Shown: positions 21,406 through 31,427, counted from the stretch's first letter. The stretch is 64,000 nucleotides of DNA from an uncultured Pelagibacteraceae bacterium (GCA_902604795.1 CACKZV010000003.1:62001-126000), one strand, 5' to 3'. Program-made: numbers and translations. The notes: generated by a model from the letters alone, not told the origin.

Positions 21406-21684
21406 ATGGAAGAGGAAGATTTTAAAACTCGCCTTAAAAGTGCAAGAAATAGAGCAAAATCTAAATACTCTGAAAATAAAGAACCTTCTACATCAGGAAT
21501 GGGTCATGCCTTTAAAATGAGCACAGAATTAGTTGCTGCAGTGGCTGTTGGGACAATTATTGGGTTTATTTTAGACAATTGGTTTGGTACTAAGCCCTGG
21601 TTAATTTTAATATTTTTTTTTGTAGGAGTAATTGCAGGAATTATAAATGTAATTAAATCAGCAAAAAAAATGCAAAAAAAATAA
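21406..21684 (+). CDS. atpI: ATP synthase protein I (AtpI family)
   Basis: Two TM segments, position ahead of atpB; VGTIIGFILDNWFGTKPWLILIFFFVG. Confidence 0.85.
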   Translation: MEEEDFKTRLKSARNRAKSKYSENKEPSTSGMGHAFKMSTELVAAVAVGTIIGFILDNWFGTKPWLILIFFFVGVIAGIINVIKSAKKMQKK

Positions 21685-21693
21685 GAGAATATA

Positions 21694-22428
21694 ATGGCAT
21701 CAAATCCAATGTACCAATTCAATGTTTATAGGATTGGTCCGGAAATTAAATTAGGCTCAGTTGATATCTCTTTCACTAATGCAAGTTTATTTATGGTCAT
21801 TAGTTCTTTGGCTATTTTGATAATTTTTAATCTAGGAGCAAAGAAAAAAACTTTAATACCTGATAAAATACAATTACTATCGGAACTAAGTTATTCCTTT
21901 GTCGCCAAAATGATTAGTGATACAGCAGGATCAAAAGCAAAACCTTACTTTTCATTTATTTTCTCACTTTTTATGTTTGTACTTTTTTGCAACATGTTTG
22001 GAATGATACCTTACGCATTTACAGTCACTAGTCATATTATAGTTACATTTATGCTTGCAGCATTTATTTTTGTTGGAGTTACAATAATTGGGTTCATGAA
22101 ACATGGATTGGGATATTTAAAATTGTTTGTACCAAGTGGGGTTCCAATGGTTCTACTGCCTTTAATAGTTGTTATTGAAATTATTTCTTATTTAAGTAGA
22201 CCAATTAGTTTATCAGTAAGATTATTTGCTAATATGATGGCTGGTCACACAATGATGAAGGTATTTGGAGGCTTTGTTATAAGCTTAGGGATTGTAGGTG
22301 GATGGCTTCCACTTAGTTTTTCTGTTGCACTTACAGGTTTGGAGATATTAGTTGCTTTTCTTCAAGCTTATGTATTTGCAATTTTAACATGCATTTATTT
22401 AAATGATGCATTAAATCTACACCATTAA
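21694..22428 (+). CDS. atpB: F0F1 ATP synthase subunit a
   Basis: SLSVRLFANMMAGHTMMKV, LEILVAFLQAYVFAILTCIYL. Confidence 0.96.
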   Translation: MASNPMYQFNVYRIGPEIKLGSVDISFTNASLFMVISSLAILIIFNLGAKKKTLIPDKIQLLSELSYSFVAKMISDTAGSKAKPYFSFIFSLFMFVLFCNMFGMIPYAFTVTSHIIVTFMLAAFIFVGVTIIGFMKHGLGYLKLFVPSGVPMVLLPLIVVIEIISYLSRPISLSVRLFANMMAGHTMMKVFGGFVISLGIVGGWLPLSFSVALTGLEILVAFLQAYVFAILTCIYLNDALNLHH

Positions 22429-22446
22429 TAAAAAAAAGGAGGAAAA

Positions 22447-22674
22447 ATGGAATTAGAAGCAGCAAAAATGATAGGAGCAGGTTTAGCAGCTATTGCGCTA
22501 GCAGGTGCAGGAGTTGGTATAGGAATTATCTTTGGTAATTACTTATCTGGTGCTATGAGAAATCCATCTGCAGCTCAAAAACAATTCCCTAACTTGTTAT
22601 TAGGATTTGCTTTAGCTGAAGCGACAGGATTATTTGGACTAGTAGTTGCGTTGATTATTTTATTTGCATTTTAG
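22447..22674 (+). CDS. atpE: F0F1 ATP synthase subunit c
   Basis: 75 aa hairpin GAGVGIGIIFGN...RNPSAAQ...FALAEATGLFGLVVALIILFAF; AGGAGG Shine-Dalgarno upstream. Confidence 0.96.
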   Translation: MELEAAKMIGAGLAAIALAGAGVGIGIIFGNYLSGAMRNPSAAQKQFPNLLLGFALAEATGLFGLVVALIILFAF

Positions 22675-22677
22675 TTA

Positions 22678-23256
22678 ATGTTAAAAAAAATAGTTATTTT
22701 ATTATTCGTTACATGCTTTGCATGTTTTAAAACAGTATTTGCTGCTGAAAGTGGTGGTATGCCTCAACTTAATCCAGAGTTTTGGATTTCTCAAATCTTC
22801 TGGCTTATCATCACGTTTGGAATACTTTTTATTGTTTTGACTAAAGTTATATTACCTAAGATTAGCGATAACTTAGAAACTAGAAAATCACAAATACTTG
22901 AAAATATTGAGAAAGCAGATAAGCAAAAAGAAGAAAGTCAAAAAAAAATTGACGAATATGAAAAGATTATTTTAGACAGTAAACTTAAAGCTAAAAGTTA
23001 CTTTAATGAGGCTAGAGAAAAAATTTTAGATGATATCAATAAAAAAAGAGCTGCATTAGATAAAGATCTTGATGAAGAAATAGATGAAGTAGAAAAGGAA
23101 TTATCTGATCTAAAGAATAAATCAGGAGAAAAAATAAATAAAATAGCAGCTGAAACATCAGCTGAATTAATTAAAGAACTAATTGGTGAAGAAGTAAATA
23201 GTAGCAGCATATCAGCAATTGTAGATGACCAATCAAAAATAAACAAAGAGAGATAA
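22678..23256 (+). CDS. F0F1 ATP synthase subunit b' (AtpF2/AtpG)
   Basis: N-terminal TM followed by long charged coiled coil, between atpE and second b subunit. Confidence 0.88.
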   Translation: MLKKIVILLFVTCFACFKTVFAAESGGMPQLNPEFWISQIFWLIITFGILFIVLTKVILPKISDNLETRKSQILENIEKADKQKEESQKKIDEYEKIILDSKLKAKSYFNEAREKILDDINKKRAALDKDLDEEIDEVEKELSDLKNKSGEKINKIAAETSAELIKELIGEEVNSSSISAIVDDQSKINKER

Positions 23257-23258
23257 AG

Positions 23259-23753
23259 ATGTTTGATGCAACTTTTTGGGTAGCAATATCCTTTTTTATT
23301 TTTATAGGTCTATTGGTATATTTTAAAATACCTCAGAATATAAATAATCTCCTTACAAAAATGATAGGAGATATCAAAACAGAAATTGATGAAAGTGAAA
23401 AGTTAAGAGTTGAGTCAAAAAAACTATTAGATGAAGCTCAGGCTAAACTTAATTCTGTTGAAGGGGAGTCAAAAAAGATCCTTGATCAAGCTAAAACTGA
23501 ATCTGAACAACTTGTTATAAGTATGAATGAAAAATTTCATAAATCTTCTGAAATAAAGAAGAATTTAACAAAAACAAAAATTAATCAGATGAAAGAGGGA
23601 GCAATTAAAGAAATCAAAGATACTTCTGTCAAAATTGCACTAGGGTCAGTAAAAAAAATTATAACAACTACAGTTGATAAATCTAAATTAGATAATCTTT
23701 TTGAAAAAAATCTTGAAGAAGCAAAGACTGAATTAAAAAAAATTAATTCATAA
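23259..23753 (+). CDS. atpF: F0F1 ATP synthase subunit b
   Basis: FWVAISFFIFIGLLVYFKIP TM plus amphipathic coil; operon position. Confidence 0.88.
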   Translation: MFDATFWVAISFFIFIGLLVYFKIPQNINNLLTKMIGDIKTEIDESEKLRVESKKLLDEAQAKLNSVEGESKKILDQAKTESEQLVISMNEKFHKSSEIKKNLTKTKINQMKEGAIKEIKDTSVKIALGSVKKIITTTVDKSKLDNLFEKNLEEAKTELKKINS

Positions 23754-23758
23754 CTAAA

Positions 23759-23788
23759 TTACGTTACATTTTCTTAAAATAATATAAA
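23759..23788 (+). promoter_or_regulatory. Possible sigma70-type promoter before crtI
   Basis: TTACGT-N18-TATAAA in the 44-bp atpF-crtI gap; weak in AT-rich DNA. Confidence 0.25.
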
Positions 23789-23797
23789 ATCCAAATT

Positions 23798-25255
23798 ATG
23801 AATTCGATAGTAATAGGATCAGGTTTTGGTGGTATGGCTGCAGCATTAAGGTTAAAAGCTAAAGGCCACAATGTAACCTTGATTGAAAAACATCAAGATT
23901 TAGGTGGACGGGCAAGAGTCTTTAAAAAAAATGGATTTACGTTTGATGGTGGTCCAACTGTGATAACAGCGCCCTACTTAATTGATGAATTATTTCAGCT
24001 TTTTAACAAGAATTCAAAAGATTATTTAGAAATAAAATCTTTAAAAACTTGGTATCAATTTGTTTTTGAAGATGGTTTTAAGTTTGACTATTCTGGTGAT
24101 GAAGAAGAAATGGTTAATCAAATAAAAAAGATTAACGAAAAAGATGTAAACGGATATAAAAATTTAGTTAATTTTACAAAAAAGATTTTTGATAAAGGTT
24201 TTACTGAACTATCAGATGTCCCATTTGATAAACCCTCTTTTATGTTAAAGCAGATACCCTCTTTATTTAATTTAAAGAGTTATAAATCTGTTTATGGTTT
24301 GGTTTCTTCTTACATAGAAAATGAAAAATTAAGAAGATTACTTAGTATGCATCCACTGCTGGTAGGTGGTAATCCTTTCACAACAACTTCAATATATGGA
24401 CTAATCTTATATTTGGAAAAAAAATGGGGAATTCATTACTCTATGGGAGGAACTGGTCAAATAATAAATGGCATGGAAAAATTAATGAATGAAGAACATA
24501 TAAAAATATTAAAGGGATGCGAAGTAAATAAAATTGTATCAAATAAAAATAAAATAACTGGCGTTGAACTAAGGAATGGAGATAAAATTGAGGCAGATAA
24601 TGTTATTTGTAATGCTGATCCACCTGCAGTTTACTCAAAATTAGCAAACACAAATATTAGTAATTCTATTTTTAATTGGAAAATAAAAAGAATGGAATAT
24701 TCAATGGGTTTGTTTGTGTATTACTTTGGAACCAAAAAAGTTTACGACGATGTTGAACATCATACCATCAAATTTGGAGATAAGTACAAAGAACACTTGG
24801 ATGATATTTTTAACAATAAAAAACTTAATGACGATATTAGTTACTATTTACATAGACCAACAGCTACAGACAAATCGATGGCGCCTGATAATCATGATTG
24901 TTTTTATGTATTGGTGCCAGTTCCTAATAATCAATCTGGTATAGACTGGTCAATTGAGGGAGATAAAATGAAAAACTTAGTTATTAAAAAAATGGAGGAA
25001 AGTTTATTACCTAATCTAAGTGAAAATATTGTTGAGGATTTTTACTTAACTCCTGATTATTTTGAGAAAGAGCTAAATACAAAATATGGCTCAGGCTTTT
25101 CTATTCAACCAAAATTTACCCAATCAGCTTATTTTAGATTTCATAATAAATCAGAGATTTTTGATGGTTTATATTTTGTTGGAGCAGGCACTCATCCTGG
25201 AGCAGGTGTGCCAGGAGTACTATCTTCAGCAAAAGTCTTAGACAAAATTTTGTAA
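23798..25255 (+). CDS. crtI: Phytoene desaturase
   Basis: VIGSGFGGMAAALRLKAKGHNVTLIEKHQDLGGRARVF; YFVGAGTHPGAGVPGVLSSAKV. Confidence 0.95.
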   Translation: MNSIVIGSGFGGMAAALRLKAKGHNVTLIEKHQDLGGRARVFKKNGFTFDGGPTVITAPYLIDELFQLFNKNSKDYLEIKSLKTWYQFVFEDGFKFDYSGDEEEMVNQIKKINEKDVNGYKNLVNFTKKIFDKGFTELSDVPFDKPSFMLKQIPSLFNLKSYKSVYGLVSSYIENEKLRRLLSMHPLLVGGNPFTTTSIYGLILYLEKKWGIHYSMGGTGQIINGMEKLMNEEHIKILKGCEVNKIVSNKNKITGVELRNGDKIEADNVICNADPPAVYSKLANTNISNSIFNWKIKRMEYSMGLFVYYFGTKKVYDDVEHHTIKFGDKYKEHLDDIFNNKKLNDDISYYLHRPTATDKSMAPDNHDCFYVLVPVPNNQSGIDWSIEGDKMKNLVIKKMEESLLPNLSENIVEDFYLTPDYFEKELNTKYGSGFSIQPKFTQSAYFRFHNKSEIFDGLYFVGAGTHPGAGVPGVLSSAKVLDKIL

Positions 25256-26106
25256 TGGAGAAAAAGAGTTTCCTATCAATATACGCAAAATCATTTAACT
25301 GGGCTGGTTTTTTTCTTCCAAAAGAAACTTATTTGAAATGTTCTAATTTATACGATTTTTGTAGAACTTTAGACAACATTGCTGACGATGAGGGTGAAAT
25401 TGATGTTAAATTAAGAAGATTTTTAAACTTCAAAAATAATTTTATCAATAAAGAATTTCAGAACCATATAATTAAAAATATGTGGGTATTAATAGATGAA
25501 TATAAAATTTCTACAAAAATTGTTGATGACTTATTTGATGGTGTGGAGTCTGATATCCAAAATGAAGTAAAATTAAATTCAAAAAAAGAATTATTAATTT
25601 ATTCATATAGAGTAGCAGGAACTGTTGGATTAATGATGGCAAAAATTTTAAATGTCACTAGCTCTAATTCTCTTAAATCTGCTATAGATTTGGGAATAGC
25701 TATGCAACTAACAAATATTTCTAGAGATGTAATAGAAGACTCTAAAAATAAAAGATTTTATATAAAGCATAATTTTGAAACAATAAAAGAAACATTAGCT
25801 ACTGCAGATTTATTTTATGATAGTAGCTTTTCATCAATAAAAGATATTCCTTTAAGTCTTCGATTTTCAATTTTAGTTGCAAGAAGAGTTTATAGACAAA
25901 TTGGAAGAAATATTATTAAGAAAGAAACAATTCAAAATTATCATAAATCAGGTAAAATTTTTGTAACTAATAGTGGCAAAATATTTCAAACATTATTATC
26001 TATATATGACTTGCTAAAACTATCATTGATTAAAAAACATAATCACCTTAGAGATAAAGAACACGAGTTAATTAGTGAAGAAATAAATTTAAATGAAAGA
26101 TTTTGA
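25255..26106 (+). CDS. crtB: Phytoene synthase
   Basis: SFNWAGFFLP, YDFCRTLDNIADD, AMQLTNISRDVIED. Confidence 0.94.
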   Translation: MEKKSFLSIYAKSFNWAGFFLPKETYLKCSNLYDFCRTLDNIADDEGEIDVKLRRFLNFKNNFINKEFQNHIIKNMWVLIDEYKISTKIVDDLFDGVESDIQNEVKLNSKKELLIYSYRVAGTVGLMMAKILNVTSSNSLKSAIDLGIAMQLTNISRDVIEDSKNKRFYIKHNFETIKETLATADLFYDSSFSSIKDIPLSLRFSILVARRVYRQIGRNIIKKETIQNYHKSGKIFVTNSGKIFQTLLSIYDLLKLSLIKKHNHLRDKEHELISEEINLNERF

Positions 26107-27157
26107 TTTTATAATAATTGGTGGTGGTTGTGCAGGATTATCTTTAGCATATGAATTAGAGATCAATAATAAGTTAAAAAATAAAACTTTAGCTATTATT
26201 GAACCAAGAGATGAATATAAAAAAGATAAAACTTGGTCTTTTTGGAAGACATCCCCACATAATTTTGAAGATTGTGTAAAAAAAAATTGGAAACATTTTT
26301 CCATAAATGTGCCTCAAAAGACTAAATATCTAGAGTGCAATAATTATCCATATCAAAGTATTGATAGTGGGCTATTTTATGAGAAGATAAACTATAGATT
26401 GAAAGAGAATAAAAATATTTCATTTCACAAAAATGATCAAAATATAAATTTTGATAACTCTTTAGTATTTAATAGTGTTCCAAATTTAGATAATCAAAAT
26501 AATGGTCTATGGCAGCATTTTTGTGGGGTAGAAATAGAGACAAAAAAGGAATTTTTCGATGAAGAAATGATGAATCTAATGGATTTTGATTGTGAACAGA
26601 GAGGAAGTGTTCATTTTTTTTATACACTTCCATATTCGAAAAAGACAGCATTAGTTGAAACAACATGGTTATCAGAAATGAATGACGATTCCCAAAAAGA
26701 TTATGATCAGCAAATTAAAGAATATATTGAGAATAATCTAAAAATTAAAGATTATAAGATTATATACAAAGAAGTGGGTGCTATACCTCTTTTTTACCCA
26801 ATAATTGACCAAGTAAAAAATAAAATAAATATTGGAACAGCTGGTGGTATGACAAGGTTAAGTACTGGTTATACTTTTCTAAATATTCAAGAACAAAGTA
26901 AATATATAAGAGAAAATATTGAAAATATTAGTAAATTGAAAACTTTTCAAATTAAAAAAAAATATCAATTTCTTGATAATATTTTTTTAAAAGTTCTTAA
27001 AAATAATCCAAGTAAAATGCCGAATATTTTTTTTAGGATGTTTAATAATAAATCTAATACTGTTATAAAATTTTTGTCGAATAGAAGTAACTTATTTGAA
27101 GATTTATCAATAATATTAAAAATGCCTAAATGGATTTTTATAAGAGCACTTTTTTAA
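26093..27157 (+). CDS. crtY: Lycopene beta-cyclase
   Basis: FDFIIIGGGCAGLSLAYEL, DKTWSFW, GTAGGMTRLSTGYTFLNIQ. Confidence 0.93.
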   Translation: MKDFDFIIIGGGCAGLSLAYELEINNKLKNKTLAIIEPRDEYKKDKTWSFWKTSPHNFEDCVKKNWKHFSINVPQKTKYLECNNYPYQSIDSGLFYEKINYRLKENKNISFHKNDQNINFDNSLVFNSVPNLDNQNNGLWQHFCGVEIETKKEFFDEEMMNLMDFDCEQRGSVHFFYTLPYSKKTALVETTWLSEMNDDSQKDYDQQIKEYIENNLKIKDYKIIYKEVGAIPLFYPIIDQVKNKINIGTAGGMTRLSTGYTFLNIQEQSKYIRENIENISKLKTFQIKKKYQFLDNIFLKVLKNNPSKMPNIFFRMFNNKSNTVIKFLSNRSNLFEDLSIILKMPKWIFIRALF

Positions 27158-27162
27158 ATTAA

Positions 27163-28056
27163 ATGATTAGAATTAATTTTTACCACTCTTTAATTTTTTT
27201 TAATTTATGCATACTTTTATCTGGAATAAAATATCTGAGAGAAGGAAGTTTCTTACTAATTTCATTGTTTCTTATTTTAACAATTGGAATATCTCATGGT
27301 TCTCTGGATCATATTAAAGGTAAAAAACTGATTAAATATTTTGGATATAGATCAATGGGTATTTTTTATTTGAGCTATTTGCTTCTTGGTTCACTTATAA
27401 TATTGATTTGGTTAATATTTCCAAAATCATTACTTTTCTTATTTTTAATTATAGCCGCTTATCATTTTGGTAAAGAGGATTCTGAATTTATCAATCAAAA
27501 AGAAAAGTTTGAATTAATTTATTTTTTAAAAGGATCATTAATAATTACATCACCCTTGTTTTTCCATAAAGAGGAAACACTAGCAATATTCGAAACATTA
27601 AATTTTTATATTTCAAATAATTCAATAATATCTAACGAGATATTGTTCATATTTATCTTACTATCTTTAATTTCTGGAATTATTTTATCGTTAAACAAAA
27701 GTATCGAAGCAAAGTCATTATTATTAATGGATTATTTATCAATATTAATCCTAAATTATTTTCTTAATCCAATAATTGCTTTTACGATTTACTTTTGCTT
27801 TTTACATTCTATTAGACACTCAATTTCTTTGATTAGAGAAATAAATAAAAATTTGACAAAAGGTTTGCCAATATTCATTAAAAAAGCCCTTCCACTAACA
27901 ATTTTGACAATTTTAGGATATATTATTTCAATATCAATTCTGAATAATTATAACGAATTTAATGAAACTATATATCAGGTTATTTTTATTGGTTTGGCCT
28001 CATTAACTTTTCCACATATATTGCTCGAATATTTAATTGAAAAAAATGAGCAATAA
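27163..28056 (+). CDS. blh: Brp/Blh-type beta-carotene 15,15'-dioxygenase
   Basis: Multi-TM; GISHGSLDHIKG, AAYHFGKEDSEF, FCFLHSIRHS; adjacent to crtIBY. Confidence 0.9.
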   Translation: MIRINFYHSLIFFNLCILLSGIKYLREGSFLLISLFLILTIGISHGSLDHIKGKKLIKYFGYRSMGIFYLSYLLLGSLIILIWLIFPKSLLFLFLIIAAYHFGKEDSEFINQKEKFELIYFLKGSLIITSPLFFHKEETLAIFETLNFYISNNSIISNEILFIFILLSLISGIILSLNKSIEAKSLLLMDYLSILILNYFLNPIIAFTIYFCFLHSIRHSISLIREINKNLTKGLPIFIKKALPLTILTILGYIISISILNNYNEFNETIYQVIFIGLASLTFPHILLEYLIEKNEQ

Positions 28057-28219
28057 AAATATTAATTTAATTGGTTGGATTTTATTCATTATTTCTGCAT
28101 TAGGTTTTATCATATCAAGTGTAGGAAGTTTTTGGGCTATGTTTGGAAGTCTTTTTTTTCTAGTTGCATGTATTGTTTTTTTAATCCCTTTTTTTAGAAA
28201 GCATGAGAGTGAAAAATAA
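28046..28219 (+). CDS. Small membrane protein
   Basis: Two predicted TM segments (NLIGWILFIISALGFIISS; MFGSLFFLVACIVFLIPFF), overlaps blh 3' end and ispH 5' end. Confidence 0.6.
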   Translation: MSNKNINLIGWILFIISALGFIISSVGSFWAMFGSLFFLVACIVFLIPFFRKHESEK

Positions 28220-29153
28220 TCATATTAAAATACTTTTAGCAGCTCCTAGAGGATTTTGTGCTGGTGTTGACAGAGCAATTGAAATTGTGAAGAAAAGCAT
28301 AGAGAAATATGGTGCCCCTGTATATGTAAGACATGAAATAGTTCATAACAAGCACGTAGTAGATGGCTTAAAAAAAATTGGTGCAATATTTGTTGAGGAA
28401 ATTGATGAAATTGAAGATAAAACAAGGCCTGTCATCTTTTCAGCTCATGGTGTACCAAAATCTGTTCCTAAAGAAGCAGAAAGTTTAAACATGATTTTTG
28501 TTGATGCAACATGTCCGTTGGTATCTAAAGTTCACAGAGAAGCAGAAAATTTAAATAAAAAAGATGTTCAAATTTTGCTTATAGGTCATAAAAACCATCC
28601 TGAAGTAATTGGCACAATGGGCCAAGTAGCTAGTGGTAAGATTGATCTTATTGAAACTACAGATGATGCAAAAAATTATCAAAGAGGTAAAAACGATAAA
28701 CTTGCTTACATTACGCAAACAACATTGTCAGTTGATGATACTAAAGATATTATAAATGTTTTAAAAGAACGCTTTCCTGATATTCACGAGCCAAAAAAAG
28801 ATGATATTTGTTACGCAACAACAAATAGACAAGCAGCAGTAAAAAAAATTGCAAAAGAGTGTGATAATTTGTTTGTAATTGGTAGTAGAAATTCATCTAA
28901 CTCAGTTAGATTGGTTGAAGTAGCTAAAAATAATGGTTGTGCACATGCTGAATTAATTCATTCAGAAAGCAGTTTTCCGTTAGATAAGATATCTAAATGC
29001 AAAACAATAGGTATTTCATCTGGTGCCTCAGCTCCTGAAGTATTAGTTAATGAATTCATAGAAAATATTAAAAAAGAATTTACTGTAGAAATAGAAGAAA
29101 TTGAAATAGTAAAAGAGGACGTGACATTTAAAATTCCAGGAAAATTAAATTAA
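28203..29153 (+). CDS. ispH: 4-hydroxy-3-methylbut-2-enyl diphosphate reductase
   Basis: LLAAPRGFCAGVDRAIEIV, VDATCPLVSKVH, CYATTNRQ. Confidence 0.96.
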   Translation: MRVKNNHIKILLAAPRGFCAGVDRAIEIVKKSIEKYGAPVYVRHEIVHNKHVVDGLKKIGAIFVEEIDEIEDKTRPVIFSAHGVPKSVPKEAESLNMIFVDATCPLVSKVHREAENLNKKDVQILLIGHKNHPEVIGTMGQVASGKIDLIETTDDAKNYQRGKNDKLAYITQTTLSVDDTKDIINVLKERFPDIHEPKKDDICYATTNRQAAVKKIAKECDNLFVIGSRNSSNSVRLVEVAKNNGCAHAELIHSESSFPLDKISKCKTIGISSGASAPEVLVNEFIENIKKEFTVEIEEIEIVKEDVTFKIPGKLN

Positions 29154-30118
29154 TGGCTGTATATACAAAGATAAATCAGAGTGATTTAAGCTTGATCGAA
29201 AAAAACTTTCAAATTGGTAAAATTATATCTTTTTCAGGTATAAAAAAAGGAATTGAAAATACTAATTACTTAATAAAAACAAATAAAAAAAAAATAATAT
29301 TAACCATTTTTGAAAAAAGAGTTCAGAAAAAAGATTTACCTTTTTTTATGGACCTTATGTTTGGTTTATCTAAAAATAGAATCAAATGTCCAGAGCCAAT
29401 AAAGAATAAAAAAGGGAAATATTTATTCAAAATTAAAAGTAAAACTGCATGTTTGGTAAGTTTTTTAGAGGGAAAAGATAAAAATCAACTAACAAATAAA
29501 GACTGTTTTCAAGTTGGAAAAAATGCAGCTCTATTACATTTGGCTGCAAAAAAATTAAGATTATTTAGAAAAAATTCACTATCCGTAAATTCGTGGGGAC
29601 CTTTATTGAATAGAATAGATAAAAGAATTAATAAGCTTTCAAGTAATTTAATAAATACTATGCGAACCGACTTAGTCGATATCAAGAAAAAATGGCCAAA
29701 AAGTATGCCAAATGGAATAATTCACAGCGATCTGTTTATTGATAATATTTTTTTCTATAAGAAAAAATATTATGGTTTCATTGATTTTTATTTTTCTGCA
29801 AATGACTTTTTAGCTTATGAACTAGCTACATGCGTGAATGCATTATGTTTTAAAAAAAGAGATAAAATTTTTATTTTAGATAAAAGTAAATCTTCTCAAT
29901 TATTAAGAGGTTACCAATCTATCCGAAAATTGAATTATAAAGAAAAGAGTAATTTCAATACTTTATGTAGAGGTTCAGCTTTAAGATATCTTCTTACGAG
30001 ATCATATGATTATTTAAATACTCCCAAAAAAGCATTAATTAAAATTAAAGATCCTAAAGAATATTTGGATAAATTAAATTTTCATAGAAAACTAAATTCT
30101 TTTAAGGACTATTCCTAA
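29153..30118 (+). CDS. thrB: Homoserine kinase (ThrB, APH-like family)
   Basis: Aminoglycoside-phosphotransferase fold motif IHSDLFIDNIFF...GFIDFYFSANDFLAYELA. Confidence 0.88.
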   Translation: MAVYTKINQSDLSLIEKNFQIGKIISFSGIKKGIENTNYLIKTNKKKIILTIFEKRVQKKDLPFFMDLMFGLSKNRIKCPEPIKNKKGKYLFKIKSKTACLVSFLEGKDKNQLTNKDCFQVGKNAALLHLAAKKLRLFRKNSLSVNSWGPLLNRIDKRINKLSSNLINTMRTDLVDIKKKWPKSMPNGIIHSDLFIDNIFFYKKKYYGFIDFYFSANDFLAYELATCVNALCFKKRDKIFILDKSKSSQLLRGYQSIRKLNYKEKSNFNTLCRGSALRYLLTRSYDYLNTPKKALIKIKDPKEYLDKLNFHRKLNSFKDYS

Positions 30119-30540
30119 TGATAAGGATTTATACTGATGGGTCATGTTTGGGAAATCCAGGAAATGGTGGGTGGGCTGCAATCATTATAGATGATGAAAA
30201 GAAAACCCGAATAAAAGGTAGCAAAAAAAATACCACTAATAATCAAATGGAATTACTTGCTCCAATAAAAGCCCTTAAAAAAATTCCTAAAGGTAGTAAT
30301 GTTCAAATTTTTACAGATTCTAAGTATGTAAAGTCCGGGATTACAGAGTGGATACACAATTGGAGGAAAAATGGATGGAAAACTGCAAATAAGCAACCTG
30401 TAAAAAATAAAGACCTCTGGACTGAATTGGATCTTTTGACTAATGAATTTGAAATAAAATGGAGCTGGGTAAAAGGCCATTCTACAGACAAATTAAATAA
30501 TGAAGTTGATTTAATTGCAAGAGAAGCTGCAAATAATTAA
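30118..30540 (+). CDS. rnhA: Ribonuclease HI
   Basis: IYTDGSCLGNPGNGGWAAII, NNQMELLAPIKAL, WVKGHSTDKLNNEVDLIAREAA. Confidence 0.96.
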   Translation: MIRIYTDGSCLGNPGNGGWAAIIIDDEKKTRIKGSKKNTTNNQMELLAPIKALKKIPKGSNVQIFTDSKYVKSGITEWIHNWRKNGWKTANKQPVKNKDLWTELDLLTNEFEIKWSWVKGHSTDKLNNEVDLIAREAANN

Positions 30541-30542
30541 TA

Positions 30543-30935
30543 ATGCCCAGGATTTTTATTATATTTATTTTATCTTTATTAATCTCTACAACTGCATATT
30601 CAAATTCCCTTGATGATGAAGCAAAAAAACTTGGATTTAGAAATTGGTCAGAACTTTCTAATATTGTAAGAAAATGTAATTCTTTAATGCTAAGTGGATT
30701 TCCAAAAATGAGATTAAATTGTAAAAGTGGCGATTTAGACTGCATTATGAAACAAACTGATATCCAAGTTAAAAAATTTAATAGTCACTATGATAAGGTT
30801 ATAGCAAGTAATAGATGGAAAAACCTTAAATGCAAAACCTGGATGTTAGGTGGTGGTAGTAGAAAAAATAAAGTAGAGGAGTTAGAAGAAAGAATAGAAG
30901 AGTTAGAGCAAGAGTTAGAAAGTCTCCAAAATTAA
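30543..30935 (+). CDS. Secreted hypothetical protein with cysteines and C-terminal coiled coil
   Basis: Signal peptide, Cys-containing middle (NCKSGDLDCIMKQ, LKCKTW), VEELEERIEELEQELESL coil. Confidence 0.6.
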   Translation: MPRIFIIFILSLLISTTAYSNSLDDEAKKLGFRNWSELSNIVRKCNSLMLSGFPKMRLNCKSGDLDCIMKQTDIQVKKFNSHYDKVIASNRWKNLKCKTWMLGGGSRKNKVEELEERIEELEQELESLQN

Positions 30936-30941
30936 ATCATT

Positions 30942-31427
30942 CTATAGAATACTTAAAATGGTTTCTGCCGAAGATATTCCACAATTTTTAGTTTCATCTT
31001 CTTCTTGAATATTTTGAACCTTTAAATTTTCAATAACCATAGCGTAACGGCTTGATCTCATTCCCATACCTTTTGAGTTTCTATCAACTTCAGCACCAAT
31101 AAGCTTAGTAAATGACAAATAAGGATCAGCTAACATAGTTATATTTTCTCCTATATTATTCGCCTCACCCCAAGCATTCATTACATAGGGGTCATTTACT
31201 GCTAAGCAAAATATTTTATCAATACCTTTATCTAAGATTTGTTGAGCGTTTTTAACATAACCCGGCAAGTGAAACTTAGAGCATGTAGATGTGAATGCAC
31301 CAGGTAAACCAAATAATATTATTTTTTTTGATCCTAAAACCTCAGATACATTTTGCTCCCTTGGTTCACCATCAACTAAGTGGAAGATTTTTGCATCTGG
31401 TATTTGGTCATTGACTTTTAACTTCAT
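30942..31427 (-). CDS. Peroxiredoxin (Prx5-like)
   Basis: LFGLPGAFTSTCSKFHLPGYV, CLAVNDPYVMNAWGE. Confidence 0.92.
   Translation of the reverse strand: MKLKVNDQIPDAKIFHLVDGEPREQNVSEVLGSKKIILFGLPGAFTSTCSKFHLPGYVKNAQQILDKGIDKIFCLAVNDPYVMNAWGEANNIGENITMLADPYLSFTKLIGAEVDRNSKGMGMRSSRYAMVIENLKVQNIQEEDETKNCGISSAETILSIL

Noticed and set aside
22447-22674. Possible Na+-type ATP synthase c ring (AEATG near the ion-binding Glu)
   Set aside because: The TM1 Gln typical of Na+-binding c subunits is replaced (GVGIGIIFG) and the residue after the Glu is Ala rather than Ser, so a proton-type ring is more likely.
24714-24944. Plus-strand 76-aa ORF inside crtI
   Set aside because: Alternative frame of an intact crtI; no independent support.
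30939-30950. Palindrome ATTCTATAGAAT as a bidirectional terminator at the 30935/30942 convergent junction
   Set aside because: Weak AT-rich 12-bp palindrome lying within the peroxiredoxin 3' end with no loop or T-tract; likely chance.
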